A program made the translations under genes and the position numbers. From Candidatus Sericytochromatia bacterium (GTDB lineage Bacteria; Cyanobacteriota; Sericytochromatia; UBA7694; JACMQJ01), in contig BPII01000002.1 in NCBI GenBank assembly GCA_026004035.1, forward strand, positions 124,001-188,000: a stretch of 64,000 bases of DNA, in the 5' to 3' direction. The notes beneath the pieces were generated by a model. It had not been told where the DNA came from. It saw only the letters and a program-made list of their open reading frames with translations, and did no database searches. Every line of letters starts with the position of its first letter. Position 1 is the first letter of the stretch. This document shows, one piece after another, positions 49,902 to 58,893 of this stretch.

Positions 49902-51212
49902 TTAGTTTATATTTACTTTTAAATAATTTATAATTTCATCCAAGCTTCCTTCTATATAAGAATAATCTTTTAAATTTTTTAGCTTTACTATGTTTTTCTC
50001 AAACTCATTTAAAGCATTTGTTATTGCAAATTTTATACCTTTCCTGTCTGCATATTTTAATTGTTTATCGATTTTTTTTTCATCGGTAAAAAATTCTGTT
50101 TTTATATTATTTTCTCTTAATACTTTTGCTATTTTCAAATATTCTTTCACAAAGTTATTATCCATTTTTATTATTATTACATCACTGGTAGTAAATCTAT
50201 TTTCTAATTTATTTAATTCCTCAAGAGCTGATATTAATCTATCTAATCCAATTGATGCTCCAACACCTGGTATTTTATGAGTAGTATATAAACTAGCTAA
50301 ATTATTATATCTACCACCTGAGCATATACTACCTATACTTTTAATATCATCTAAAATAGTTTCAAAAACATTTCCTGTGTAATAATCAAGTCCTCTTGCT
50401 ATACTTAAATCAATTTTTAAGCATTTATTAGGAATTCCTATTGATTCTGAAAACTCAATTACTTGATTTAAATTTTTTACTCCCTCATTATTACTGCCAA
50501 GTTTATTTGAAAGATATTTTATTATATTTTGATTATCATCATTTAAATTTACTAAATCTAATATCTTATTTATATTATCTTTATCTATATTTAAATTTTC
50601 AAGATAAGATTTAATTTTATCTAATGGTTCTTTTTTAATTTTATCTATTACTCTTAATATCTCAACAGATTTACTTAATAAACCTAATTCTTCTAGTAAA
50701 GAATTTAATATTATTCTATTATTTATATGAATACAAAAATTATTACTTTGTATAAGTCCACATATTGAATTATACATTACTTGTATTATTTCAATGTCTG
50801 ACAGGTTACTTTCAGTTCCCAATATATCAAAATCACATTGATAAAATTCTCTGTATCGTCCTTTGTGAGTATTTTCTCCTCGCCAAACTGGGCCTATGTG
50901 ATAAGCTCTAAATGGCACTCCTAATTCATTGTAGTGTTGTGCTATAAATCTAGCTAATGGAACTGTTAAATCAAATCTTAGTGTAACATCTCTTCCTCCA
51001 TTATCATTAAATCTAAATAATTGTTTATCAGTTTCATTTCCTCCTTTACCAAGTAATATTTCAGTATATTCTATACAAGGAGTATCTATTGGAGAAAATC
51101 CAAAACTTTCAAAAACTTTCTCTATGTAAGATATCATTTTCTTTTTATTTATCATTGTTTTAGGTAAATAATCCCTAAAACCCTTTAATACTTTTGGTTC
51201 TATTATATTCAT
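49902..51212 (-). CDS. hisS: Histidyl-tRNA synthetase
   Basis: HisS charges tRNA-His. The 436-residue class II enzyme has GFRDYLPKT at the N-terminus, motif 2 YRAF... FYQCDFDILG, the histidine-binding ARGLDYYTGNVFE and the motif 3 GVGASIGLDRLI. The C-terminal anticodon domain is present. Its start overlaps the upstream stop by 4 bases (ATGA), so it is coupled to the MfnF-like gene. Confidence 0.97.
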   Translation of the reverse strand: MNIIEPKVLKGFRDYLPKTMINKKKMISYIEKVFESFGFSPIDTPCIEYTEILLGKGGNETDKQLFRFNDNGGRDVTLRFDLTVPLARFIAQHYNELGVPFRAYHIGPVWRGENTHKGRYREFYQCDFDILGTESNLSDIEIIQVMYNSICGLIQSNNFCIHINNRIILNSLLEELGLLSKSVEILRVIDKIKKEPLDKIKSYLENLNIDKDNINKILDLVNLNDDNQNIIKYLSNKLGSNNEGVKNLNQVIEFSESIGIPNKCLKIDLSIARGLDYYTGNVFETILDDIKSIGSICSGGRYNNLASLYTTHKIPGVGASIGLDRLISALEELNKLENRFTTSDVIIIKMDNNFVKEYLKIAKVLRENNIKTEFFTDEKKIDKQLKYADRKGIKFAITNALNEFEKNIVKLKNLKDYSYIEGSLDEIINYLKVNIN

Positions 51213-52372
51213 GAGTTTAAATCTTTAAAATCAACATTTAATGGCTCTTTTATTATATCTTCCATAGCTTTTATAGCTAAACCATAAACAGATGTTGCTG
51301 TCCATAAATTGCTTTCCTTATCTTCTTCAATTGTTATTATTTGACTTTTATCAAAACCTGCATTAAGTAAAGCTGGAACTATAAATGCATTTTGTCCAAG
51401 ACCACATGATAAAACTTTTAAATTTTCAAATGATGAAAAATTAGTATTATTCACAATATTTCTTATTATTTCACTTAACTTATAAATCATAATATAGTAA
51501 ATATTTTTAGCAACTTCATATAATTCTTCTTTTGATATAGAATAAATATCTAATCCTAATGTTTCAGCCATTTGAATATATGACAAGTTATCATCATCTT
51601 GTATTTTACTATTTTTATTACTTACATGAACATTAGCAACAGAAGATGGTAATATTCCTAATATATTGCATAAAGTATTAGTTGAGCAACTTCTAAGTAT
51701 AAGATTATAAAAACCTTTATTAGTCTTAACACTTGTTGTAATATAGTTTAAAGGTGTATGCATAGAACCATACCATATATGTTTTCCTGTTATGTATCTA
51801 TGTTTTGTATATCCAGAAGGATTTAATTTAGCATTTGGGTCTATTTCTCTGTTTATAATTGGTATTATACTTGTTGATATTGTCCCCATGTCTATTGCTA
51901 ATCCTTCGTCAAATATTTTTGTTGCAAGTATAGATGTTCCTAAAAAATTAGTTGAATTAAAAGCACTAGCTTCTTTTTCAGAGATATCAAATATTTCTCT
52001 AAGTTTAAACAATTTTCCATCACATCTTATAAAATAAACTTTTTGTCTATTAAAAATCATTTTTAAAACTGATGCCGTATATATAAGACCATCAATAAAT
52101 GATTTAAACATATAGTATGCACCACCTGTGCAAAATATAGTTGATTTTATACTCTCAACATTTAAATTATGATGTTTCAAAAATGCTTCTATAGCTATTG
52201 ATAAACCTTTTGAAAACTCATAATTTTTTTCGTCTATATATTCAAATTCTACCGGTAAAGATGTCCAAGCACCTGTTATAAATTTATTTTCTTTATCTAA
52301 AGATAATAAACAAAGTTTTACCTTTCCTATACTTAAGTCAATCCCAAGAGTATTTATAAAATTATTTGACAT
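51209..52372 (-). CDS. ASKHA-fold protein of the hydantoinase/oxoprolinase-MfnF group
   Basis: A 387-residue protein with ASKHA ATPase-type motifs: LGIDLSIGKVKLCLL at the N-terminus, GLAIDMGTISTSIIPI near residue 158, then KLNPSGYTKHRYITGKHIWY and TPLNYI, and a C-terminal CGLGQNAF. This pattern fits the H4MPT-linked C1-pathway protein MfnF and the hydantoinase/oxoprolinase A family. MfnF joins the furan and tyramine halves of methanofuran, but no methanofuran gene is here, so the substrate is not claimed. It is in a tight minus-strand row ccsB-this-hisS-DUF58. Confidence 0.55.
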   Translation of the reverse strand: MSNNFINTLGIDLSIGKVKLCLLSLDKENKFITGAWTSLPVEFEYIDEKNYEFSKGLSIAIEAFLKHHNLNVESIKSTIFCTGGAYYMFKSFIDGLIYTASVLKMIFNRQKVYFIRCDGKLFKLREIFDISEKEASAFNSTNFLGTSILATKIFDEGLAIDMGTISTSIIPIINREIDPNAKLNPSGYTKHRYITGKHIWYGSMHTPLNYITTSVKTNKGFYNLILRSCSTNTLCNILGILPSSVANVHVSNKNSKIQDDDNLSYIQMAETLGLDIYSISKEELYEVAKNIYYIMIYKLSEIIRNIVNNTNFSSFENLKVLSCGLGQNAFIVPALLNAGFDKSQIITIEEDKESNLWTATSVYGLAIKAMEDIIKEPLNVDFKDLNS

Positions 52373-53340
52373 TATTCAACAGAAAATCCGTAACTATGTA
52401 GTCCTGGCAAATAATTAACACCGTAATAAGTAAATATTATGCTAGCAAAAGCAAGAATAGCTATTATAGCTGATTTTTTACCTTTTATATTCATTCCTAC
52501 TCTTGTATGTATGTATGCGCCATAAAATAACCAACTCATTAAAGAAGCTGTTTCTTTTGGATCCCAGCTCCAATAATTACCCCATGCATGATTTGCCCAC
52601 ATAGCACCTGTTATTATACCAAATGCAAGTATAGGAAAACCTAACAAAATTAATCTATATGTAATATCATCAAAAAACATTAAATTAGCATTACCTTTAT
52701 GAGTATCATTATTAATTCTGTTAGGCTTTTTTTCATCAATATTTGTATCTATAAAAGCAATATTTTGCTCCGCTATTTTTGGACCTGTAGATGCTAAAGA
52801 TATTTTTTTTACTTTTTCTCTTCTTGATATTATAAAATACAAAATTAAATATGCTATTGCTGTTGTTGTTGCTAATAAAAATACTGAATAACTTACTATC
52901 ATAGATGTTGTATGTATTTTTATCCAATAACTTTGTAAAGCAGGAACTAAAGGATCATTTCCTCTAAAATCTTTTGGTAAAATACTTGCTATTCCAATCA
53001 ATATAACAATACCAGGTGGCATAACAACACCTAATATATCATTTTTATATTTTTTATAAACATATAAAAATAAAAATACAGATAATGTTGTCATTAAAAC
53101 CATTGATTCATAAAAATTACTCCATGGAACATGACCGCTAGCTTTCCACTTTGCAAATAAAGCTAATGTAGATGTTATACCAGCAAAAATCATTGTTATG
53201 TAACCTAACATAGAAGTAAGTTGCGATTTCTCAGAATTATTTTTTTTTGTTACTATACTAACTAAGAACAGAATAAAACTTATTAATGAAGCAAAAAATG
53301 TCCCACTAACGAGATTTTCTTCTAAAATAGCATAATTCAT
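52372..53340 (-). CDS. ccsB: Cytochrome c biogenesis protein CcsB/CcsA (ResC)
   Basis: An integral membrane protein of 322 residues with about eight helices. The haem-handling tryptophan-rich motif WGNYWSWDPKETASL lies in the C-terminal half, and the end GVNYLPGLHSYG is typical. System II cytochrome c biogenesis moves haem to the outside of the membrane for attachment to apocytochromes; the partner ResB/Ccs1 is not in the window. First gene of a minus-strand operon. Confidence 0.92.
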   Translation of the reverse strand: MNYAILEENLVSGTFFASLISFILFLVSIVTKKNNSEKSQLTSMLGYITMIFAGITSTLALFAKWKASGHVPWSNFYESMVLMTTLSVFLFLYVYKKYKNDILGVVMPPGIVILIGIASILPKDFRGNDPLVPALQSYWIKIHTTSMIVSYSVFLLATTTAIAYLILYFIISRREKVKKISLASTGPKIAEQNIAFIDTNIDEKKPNRINNDTHKGNANLMFFDDITYRLILLGFPILAFGIITGAMWANHAWGNYWSWDPKETASLMSWLFYGAYIHTRVGMNIKGKKSAIIAILAFASIIFTYYGVNYLPGLHSYGFSVE

Positions 53341-53559
53341 ATAAGAATATCCTTAAAAACAATCAAATTACATTATAACATATATGATGATACAATTTAT
53401 TTATTAATAATATATTCTTAATCTATAAAAAATATTAGCTTATAATTAAATAAAAAGAATATTTTTTATTTATCCTAATATAGTAAAAAATTAATGGACT
53501 TGTTTTAACCTTTAAAATAGAGTTTTTTACAAAAATAGAAAATGGTTATAGTATAATAT

Positions 53560-53699
53560 GACACTGGGATTGAGTTATAGAAAAAATTAACTTCAAAAGC
53601 TTATAAATACTAAATTTAAAGTACTTTTTAATATAAAGCTTTAAAATGCTCACTATTAAAGGGTTTTGGATTTATCAAAAAATAACATTAGTCCAGTGC
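53560..53699 (-). repeat. MITE family 1, copy 4
   Basis: Opposite in orientation to copies 1 and 2: GACACTGGGATTGAGTTATAG at the left and TTAGTCCAGTGC at the right. It fills the middle of the 419-base gap 53341-53759, which also has an extended -10 promoter. The left part of the gap shows nothing else. Confidence 0.85.
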
Positions 53700-53715
53700 T
53701 CTATAAATAAAAAAT

Positions 53716-53724
53716 TGTTATAAT
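53716..53724 (+). promoter_or_regulatory. Extended -10 promoter (TGTTATAAT)
   Basis: TGTTATAAT ends 35 bases before the biotin-carrier ATG (53760), with the ribosome site AAAGG between. It starts 17 bases after the MITE, so the MITE may affect transcription. Confidence 0.55.
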
Positions 53725-53759
53725 TTCATTTATATTATATTTTTCTAAGAAAGGAATTT

Positions 53760-53969
53760 ATGGAAATAAAAAGTAACATGGCTGGAACAATAATTGAAAT
53801 TATGGTTAAACCTGGTGATAAAGTTGATGCAGGACAAGATTTAGTATGTATGGAGTCAATGAAAATGCAAATGTTTATTTCTTCTGAAAATGAAGGAGTA
53901 GTAAAAGAAATTAAAGTTTCTGAAGGTGATTTTGTTAATGAAGGTGATACAATTCTAATATTAGAGTAA
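53760..53969 (+). CDS. Stand-alone biotin/lipoyl carrier domain
   Basis: A 69-residue protein that is a single biotinyl domain with the attachment motif CMESMKMQMF (biotinylated lysine in MKM), between the paired halves IKSNMAGTIIEIMVKPGD and SENEGVVKEIKVSEGDFV. Such carriers serve biotin-dependent carboxylases or decarboxylases whose other subunits are separate. HMG-CoA lyase follows after 2 bases. That pairing is typical of acyl-CoA or leucine breakdown clusters, with the carboxylase missing here. Confidence 0.9.
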   Translation: MEIKSNMAGTIIEIMVKPGDKVDAGQDLVCMESMKMQMFISSENEGVVKEIKVSEGDFVNEGDTILILE

Positions 53970-53971
53970 GA

Positions 53972-54898
53972 ATGTTAAATAATTTGCCTAAAAAAGTTAC
54001 AATTGTAGAAGTTGGCCCGAGAGATGGACTTCAAAATGAAGAAATCTTTGTAAGCACAGAAAATAAAATTGAATTCATAAATAAGTTATCTGAATCAGGA
54101 ATTTCAAAAATAGAAATTACTTCATTTGTTCATCCAAAATGGACACCTCAACTTTCTGACTCTTTGGAAGTAGCTAAAAGAATAAAAAGAAAATCTAATG
54201 TGGAATATACAGCACTATTACCAAACTTAAAAGGATTAGAAAAAGCTATTGATTCAGGTTTAAAAGAAGTAGCTGTATTTATGTCATCTTCAGAATCTCA
54301 TAATAAAAAAAATTTAAATAGAACAATAAGTGAATCTTTAAAAAACATAGAAGAAGTTGTTAATGTTGCAAAAAAAAATAATATTAATGTTAGAGCTTAC
54401 CTATCAACAGTTTTTGGCTGTCCATATGAAGGATACATTAATTTTAACTCTGTTAAAGAAATTGTTCTTAAACTTTTAGATTTAGGTGTTTATCAGGTAT
54501 CATTAGGTGATACTATTGGAATAGCTAATCCTAAACAAGTAAGAGATTTTTTAAATGTTTTATTTGAAGATATAAAAGAAAAAAATAAATTAGCTTTGCA
54601 TTTTCATGATACTAGAGGAATGGCTTTAGCTAATTCTCTTATTGGATTAGATATGGGAATAACAACATTTGATAGCTCGTTAGGAGGATTAGGAGGATGT
54701 CCTTATGCACCTGGAGCTACTGGGAATGTTGCAACAGAAGATTTAGTTAATATGCTTCATTCTATGGGAATAGAAACAGGAATAAATTTAGATAAATTAG
54801 TTGAAATTAATAGGTTTATGGAAAAAGTTTTAGGTAGAGTATTACCATCTAAGTATTCCAAAACAATAAATGCTACTAAAAGAACAAATTTGAATTAA
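53972..54898 (+). CDS. Hydroxymethylglutaryl-CoA lyase
   Basis: HMG-CoA lyase cleaves HMG-CoA to acetyl-CoA and acetoacetate. The 308-residue TIM-barrel protein has VEVGPRDGLQNE, LHFHDTRGMALAN (metal histidines) and SSLGGLGGCPYAPGATGN (catalytic cysteine). It is the end of leucine degradation and of ketone-body synthesis. It sits between the biotin carrier and the ABC permeases; the latter's ATG overlaps its stop by one base (TAATG). Confidence 0.94.
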   Translation: MLNNLPKKVTIVEVGPRDGLQNEEIFVSTENKIEFINKLSESGISKIEITSFVHPKWTPQLSDSLEVAKRIKRKSNVEYTALLPNLKGLEKAIDSGLKEVAVFMSSSESHNKKNLNRTISESLKNIEEVVNVAKKNNINVRAYLSTVFGCPYEGYINFNSVKEIVLKLLDLGVYQVSLGDTIGIANPKQVRDFLNVLFEDIKEKNKLALHFHDTRGMALANSLIGLDMGITTFDSSLGGLGGCPYAPGATGNVATEDLVNMLHSMGIETGINLDKLVEINRFMEKVLGRVLPSKYSKTINATKRTNLN

Positions 54899-55779
54899 TG
54901 AAAAAAGTTATTAATAATGATACATTTTGGGCATTTATTTTTATATTTCCAAGTTTATTAGGAATATTAATTTTTAATTTTATACCTACATTATCATCTT
55001 TTTATATTAGTTTTACAAAATGGAATTTATTAGGAAATCCTCAATTTGTTGGCTTTAAAAATTATATTTCTTTATTTTCAGATCCTTTATTTTATAAAGT
55101 ATTATATCAAACGTTCATTTTTGTATTTTGTACGGTATTTATTGAGGTAATACTATCTATATTTATTGCTGTTTTACTTAATTCATTAATTATAGGAAAA
55201 ACTTTTTTTAGAACTATATATTTTTTACCTGTTATTACTTCAATGATTGCTGGATCTATTTTATGGAATTGGATTTTTGATCCTGCTTATGGTTTTTTAA
55301 ATTATTTTTTATCTTTTATTGGAATAGAAAAAATATCATGGTTAGCTGATGAAAATTGGGCTTTATTTTCAATAATATTGGTTTCTATTTGGAAAAATAT
55401 AGGTTATAGCACTGTTTTAATTGTAGCTGGTTTGCAAACTATACCAAATGAATGCATAGAAGCATCAAAAATTGATGGTGCTAGTAAGTACCAAACATTT
55501 TTTAAAATAGTTTTACCACTATTAAGTCCTACTATATTTATGGTTACTATTGTTTCTTTTATAAACTCATTTCAAACATTTGATTCTGTTTATATATTAA
55601 CTAGTGGTGGGCCTAAAAACTCAACAAATATAATGGTATATTGGCTATATAAAAATGCTTTTGAATATTATAATATGGGAAAAGCAAGTGCAATAGCTTA
55701 TGTTTTATTTTTTATAATTTTATTATTTACATTAATACAATGGAATATTAGAAAAAAATGGGTTTTTTACGAAAAATAA
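54898..55779 (+). CDS. Sugar ABC transporter permease, MalF/UgpA type
   Basis: A 293-residue permease with six membrane helices. The EAA loop ECIEASKIDGASKYQTFFKIVLP faces the ATPase; the N-terminal FIFPSLLGILIFNFIPT is typical of the UgpA/LacF branch. The following permease gene overlaps it. No ATPase or binding protein is adjacent, so they must be elsewhere. Confidence 0.9.
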   Translation: MKKVINNDTFWAFIFIFPSLLGILIFNFIPTLSSFYISFTKWNLLGNPQFVGFKNYISLFSDPLFYKVLYQTFIFVFCTVFIEVILSIFIAVLLNSLIIGKTFFRTIYFLPVITSMIAGSILWNWIFDPAYGFLNYFLSFIGIEKISWLADENWALFSIILVSIWKNIGYSTVLIVAGLQTIPNECIEASKIDGASKYQTFFKIVLPLLSPTIFMVTIVSFINSFQTFDSVYILTSGGPKNSTNIMVYWLYKNAFEYYNMGKASAIAYVLFFIILLFTLIQWNIRKKWVFYEK

Positions 55780-56588
55780 ACTTTATATCATATTTTTTAT
55801 TAACAATAGGTTCAATATTAATGTTTTTACCATTTTTACTAATGATTGCATTAGCCTTTAGTCCTTATGAAAAAAGTTTAACTTATCCACCTATATTAAT
55901 ACCAAGTGATGTGACTATTAATAATTTTAAAGAAGTAATGACTTCAAATAATTTTTTTAGATATTTTTTTAATAGTTTAGTAGTTTCACTCTTTACAACG
56001 TTTGGACAAATAATTACTTGTTCTATGGCTGCTTATGCTTTTGCAAGACTTGAGTTTAAATTTAAAAATCATATTTTTTTATTATTTCTATCAACTATGA
56101 TGATACCAACACAAGTAAATTTAGTTCCTTTATTTTCTATGATGCATAAATTAGGTTGGATAAATACTTATTTTGCTTTAATTATTCCTGGCCTTTTTAG
56201 TGCTTTTGGTATATTTCTTATGAGACAATATTATATTACTTTACCTAAAGAACTTGAAGAATCAGCAAAAATAGATGGTTGTAATCAGTGGAAAATATTT
56301 TGGAAAATCTTTTTTCCGTTATCATTACCATCAATAGTAACATTAAGCATATTTTCTTTTATAACTTCTTGGAATAGTTTTTTATGGCCATTACTTGTAA
56401 TAAATTCTGATTATTTAAAAACTTTACCTGTAGCTTTAGCTTCTTTTAAAAGTAGTTTTAGAGAAGTTATAAATTGGAGTTTAATAATGGCTGGAACTTT
56501 AATATCAGTAATACCTTCTTTATTAATATTTATTTTTGGTCAAAAATATTTCATATCAGGTATAACAACAGGTTCTGTTAAAGATTAA
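55758..56588 (+). CDS. Sugar ABC transporter permease, MalG/UgpE type
   Basis: A 276-residue permease with six membrane helices. The EAA loop is ELEESAKIDGCNQWKIFWKI; SMAAYAFARLEF and FLSTMMIPTQVNLVPLF fit the MalG/UgpE branch. The start overlaps the upstream permease by 22 bases. Together the two make a heterodimeric channel for a sugar or glycerol-phosphate-like solute. Confidence 0.9.
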   Translation: MGFLRKINFISYFLLTIGSILMFLPFLLMIALAFSPYEKSLTYPPILIPSDVTINNFKEVMTSNNFFRYFFNSLVVSLFTTFGQIITCSMAAYAFARLEFKFKNHIFLLFLSTMMIPTQVNLVPLFSMMHKLGWINTYFALIIPGLFSAFGIFLMRQYYITLPKELEESAKIDGCNQWKIFWKIFFPLSLPSIVTLSIFSFITSWNSFLWPLLVINSDYLKTLPVALASFKSSFREVINWSLIMAGTLISVIPSLLIFIFGQKYFISGITTGSVKD

Positions 56589-56666
56589 TTTAAAATATAT
56601 TAATTTTACTTGAATATATTTCAAACTTAATTTAAAATTAACCAATATACTTTAGTTTTTTTTATT

Positions 56667-57182
56667 ATGTTAAGTGTTTGTGCAAACGAACTTTTGTATA
56701 AGAAAAATAATCAAGTTTCTTTTGATATAAATCAAGAGATTGATTTAGAAGATGAAAATGGAATAACTTATACAAAAGGAAATATAACTTTTACGTTAAG
56801 AAATAGTTTTATTTTGTCTAAAGGTAGTTTTATATCTAGTTTAAAACTAACCTGTGATAGGTGTAATAATTCTTTTAATACAGAATTAAAGTTTTCTATT
56901 GATGAGTCAATAGAAGTTATAAATAGGAAATGTAATTACCAAAAAGAATTAGAGTTAAAATTAGATGAAACATTTGAACAAGTACTACATACAGAAAAAA
57001 TAAATGTAATAGATTATATAAGGCAATTTATCATTATCAATATTCCTTACAAAAATTTATGTTCAATTGAATGTAAAAATGATAAAATTAATGCTTTGGA
57101 TTCATATAAAGAAGAAAATAGTATAGATCCGAGATGGAAAGATTTATTATTATATAAAGATAAATTAAAGGAGAATAGTTAA
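56667..57182 (+). CDS. DUF177/YceD family protein
   Basis: A 171-residue protein. SGSFISSLKLTCDRC-like pattern (here LSKGSFISSLKLTCDRCNNS), a mid LDETFEQ and the C-terminal block DPRWKDLLLYKDKL define YceD/DUF177. It almost always precedes rpmF and is linked to 23S rRNA maturation. rpmF follows after one base, as expected. Confidence 0.92.
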   Translation: MLSVCANELLYKKNNQVSFDINQEIDLEDENGITYTKGNITFTLRNSFILSKGSFISSLKLTCDRCNNSFNTELKFSIDESIEVINRKCNYQKELELKLDETFEQVLHTEKINVIDYIRQFIIINIPYKNLCSIECKNDKINALDSYKEENSIDPRWKDLLLYKDKLKENS

Positions 57183-57183
57183 T

Positions 57184-57381
57184 ATGCCACAACCCAAGAA
57201 AAAGACCTCTCATAGTAAACAAGGTCATACAAGACATCATTGGAAAGCAAAAACAGTTACACTAGTAAAATGTAAAAATTGTGGAGAAATGAAATTGGCT
57301 CATAGAGTATGTATGTCTTGTGGTTTCTATAATGGAAGATTTATATTAGAACCTAAAGTAAAAGTTAAAAAAGGTGTTTAG
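57184..57381 (+). CDS. rpmF: Ribosomal protein bL32
   Basis: A 65-residue protein: MPQPKKKTSHSKQGHTRHH, then VKCKNCGEMKLAHRVCMSCG with the four cysteines of the zinc form, and FYNGRF. It pairs with yceD as in most bacteria, and its end overlaps the convergent TIR gene by 4 bases. Confidence 0.97.
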   Translation: MPQPKKKTSHSKQGHTRHHWKAKTVTLVKCKNCGEMKLAHRVCMSCGFYNGRFILEPKVKVKKGV

Positions 57382-58766
57382 TTTTTATTGTATTTAGACA
57401 TAATTATATTAGTAAGAATATAAATGTCAAAGTTACTAATATAATATTTGTTTGTATATTTGCTTATTATATTTTCTAAGATCTCATTTATACTAATAGG
57501 TAAATATATGTCCTTTTTTAGTAGTGTTATTATATAAAATAATCTTATATATAATATGTAAGGTTCTATATAGTAATCTAATCCTAAATAAGACTTTTTA
57601 GATTTAAAAAAATCCTTACAAAATATATCTAATACTTCATTTATAATTCCTTGAATTTTATCTATTTTACTAGAGAATGGTAAGTAGATTATTAATATAT
57701 TTATAGAGCTTATAATCCAATGTAAGTTGCTAAATATACCTTTTTTTGTATTCCATTCATTTATTATAAAATTTTCTGTTTTTAATAAAAGTTCTTCTTC
57801 TAAATCCAGATATTTTTTTATTTTTGATAAAAAGCAAAATACATATAAAGACGACAATAATGATGAATTACTATCTTTATTTATAAAGTCTTTCCAACCA
57901 TTATCATTGCATATATATAATTCTTTGTTTAATAAAAACTCTTGTGTAAATTCAATAATAAAATCAAGATTTTTTTCAGACAATAATAATATTTCTAAAC
58001 TCCATATAGTTTGCTTTATTGATTTAATTGTTTTTATTTCTTTACCGATTTTTTGAACAGGTATTTCTAATATTCTATTTTTTGATAATTTAGAGTGTAA
58101 ATAGTTACTTGTTTTACTATAAAAATCATCAAATAAAAGAGGCGCTAATATTTTAGCTATTTTTAGTCCCCAATAATCAAGGTAGTAATGTTGATTCCTA
58201 TTATCTACAGTTAGTTTTATATGCTCATCATAAACATTTCTTTCATAAATAATATTTTGGTAATATTGATATGCTATAAAAAAATCAAATTTAAGTTTAT
58301 AGAATAAAGATTCGTTTATTTTTTTTAAACTCATTTTTGTTTTTTTAGTTTTAGTTGTTAAGCTTGATTGTAAAATATATTTTATTTCTTCAATAATGTC
58401 ATCTATATCATTGTAAGGATTTTCTATTATATAAAACGATTTAAATAATGGACTTATTCTTTTTTGAGTTATATTTAATGCAATTGTTTTATTTTTTTTT
58501 CCTAAAAGTTCTGTCCAAATTTTATATATTACAAGTAGTTTATCATTGTTTTTTATAACGTTTTCAGAATATATAATCAAATTATATTTAGAGTTTTCTA
58601 ATATTTTGTAAAAATATTCCCATATATTGTAGTATTTTTTATAATCATTATTTTCAAAAAAAACTTTTATATTTAAACTTACTAACTTTTTATATAATTT
58701 TTCTACAAGCAATATATCGGAATCGTTATATGAGATAAATAAATCATATTGATATTCTTTAAGCAA
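57378..58766 (-). CDS. TIR-domain protein with a C-terminal helical-repeat region
   Basis: A 462-residue protein. Residues 5-140 are TIR-like: YDLFISYNDSD, then IKVFFENNDY, NLIIYSENVI and KIWTELLGKKNKT. The glutamate E86, in the W-x-E helix, is where the catalytic glutamate of NAD-cleaving TIRs sits. Residues 150-462 are all-helical in pairs (for example KQTIWSLEILLLSEKN, SSLLSSLYVFCFLSK, HWIISSINILIIYL), looking like an alpha/alpha toroid or other repeat. The start used is TTG at 58766; no ATG is near. It may be joined to the 41-residue frame upstream. Bacterial TIR proteins often act in defence by depleting NAD or making signals, but no partner effector is adjacent. Confidence 0.7.
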   Translation of the reverse strand: MLKEYQYDLFISYNDSDILLVEKLYKKLVSLNIKVFFENNDYKKYYNIWEYFYKILENSKYNLIIYSENVIKNNDKLLVIYKIWTELLGKKNKTIALNITQKRISPLFKSFYIIENPYNDIDDIIEEIKYILQSSLTTKTKKTKMSLKKINESLFYKLKFDFFIAYQYYQNIIYERNVYDEHIKLTVDNRNQHYYLDYWGLKIAKILAPLLFDDFYSKTSNYLHSKLSKNRILEIPVQKIGKEIKTIKSIKQTIWSLEILLLSEKNLDFIIEFTQEFLLNKELYICNDNGWKDFINKDSNSSLLSSLYVFCFLSKIKKYLDLEEELLLKTENFIINEWNTKKGIFSNLHWIISSINILIIYLPFSSKIDKIQGIINEVLDIFCKDFFKSKKSYLGLDYYIEPYILYIRLFYIITLLKKDIYLPISINEILENIISKYTNKYYISNFDIYILTNIIMSKYNKN

Positions 58767-58884
58767 AATAAATTATTCCACTCATATTTTTATGAACAAA
58801 GTCTTCAACAGGAGTTTCATAATAGGATTTTATACCAGAAAAAATATTTTTAATAACCCGACATAATTCATTAAGTTTTGACAT
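58759..58884 (-). CDS. Small protein, 41 residues, or the true N-terminus of the TIR protein
   Basis: MSKLNELCRVIKNIF ... EDFVHKNMSGIIYFA. It has an ATG and a GGAG site (58890-58893), which the TIR frame lacks, and overlaps the TIR start by 8 bases. Deleting one T of the TTTT at its end would continue IIYLLKEYQYDLFIS into the TIR domain. Given the many one-base shifts in this window, the two may be one gene. If not, the small protein is translationally coupled to the TIR gene. Confidence 0.5.
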   Translation of the reverse strand: MSKLNELCRVIKNIFSGIKSYYETPVEDFVHKNMSGIIYFA

Positions 58885-58893
58885 ATATTCTCC

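Noticed and set aside
57378..58766. Thoeris or CBASS system around the TIR gene
   Set aside because: No SIR2, cyclase or other effector is adjacent; only ribosomal and unrelated genes.
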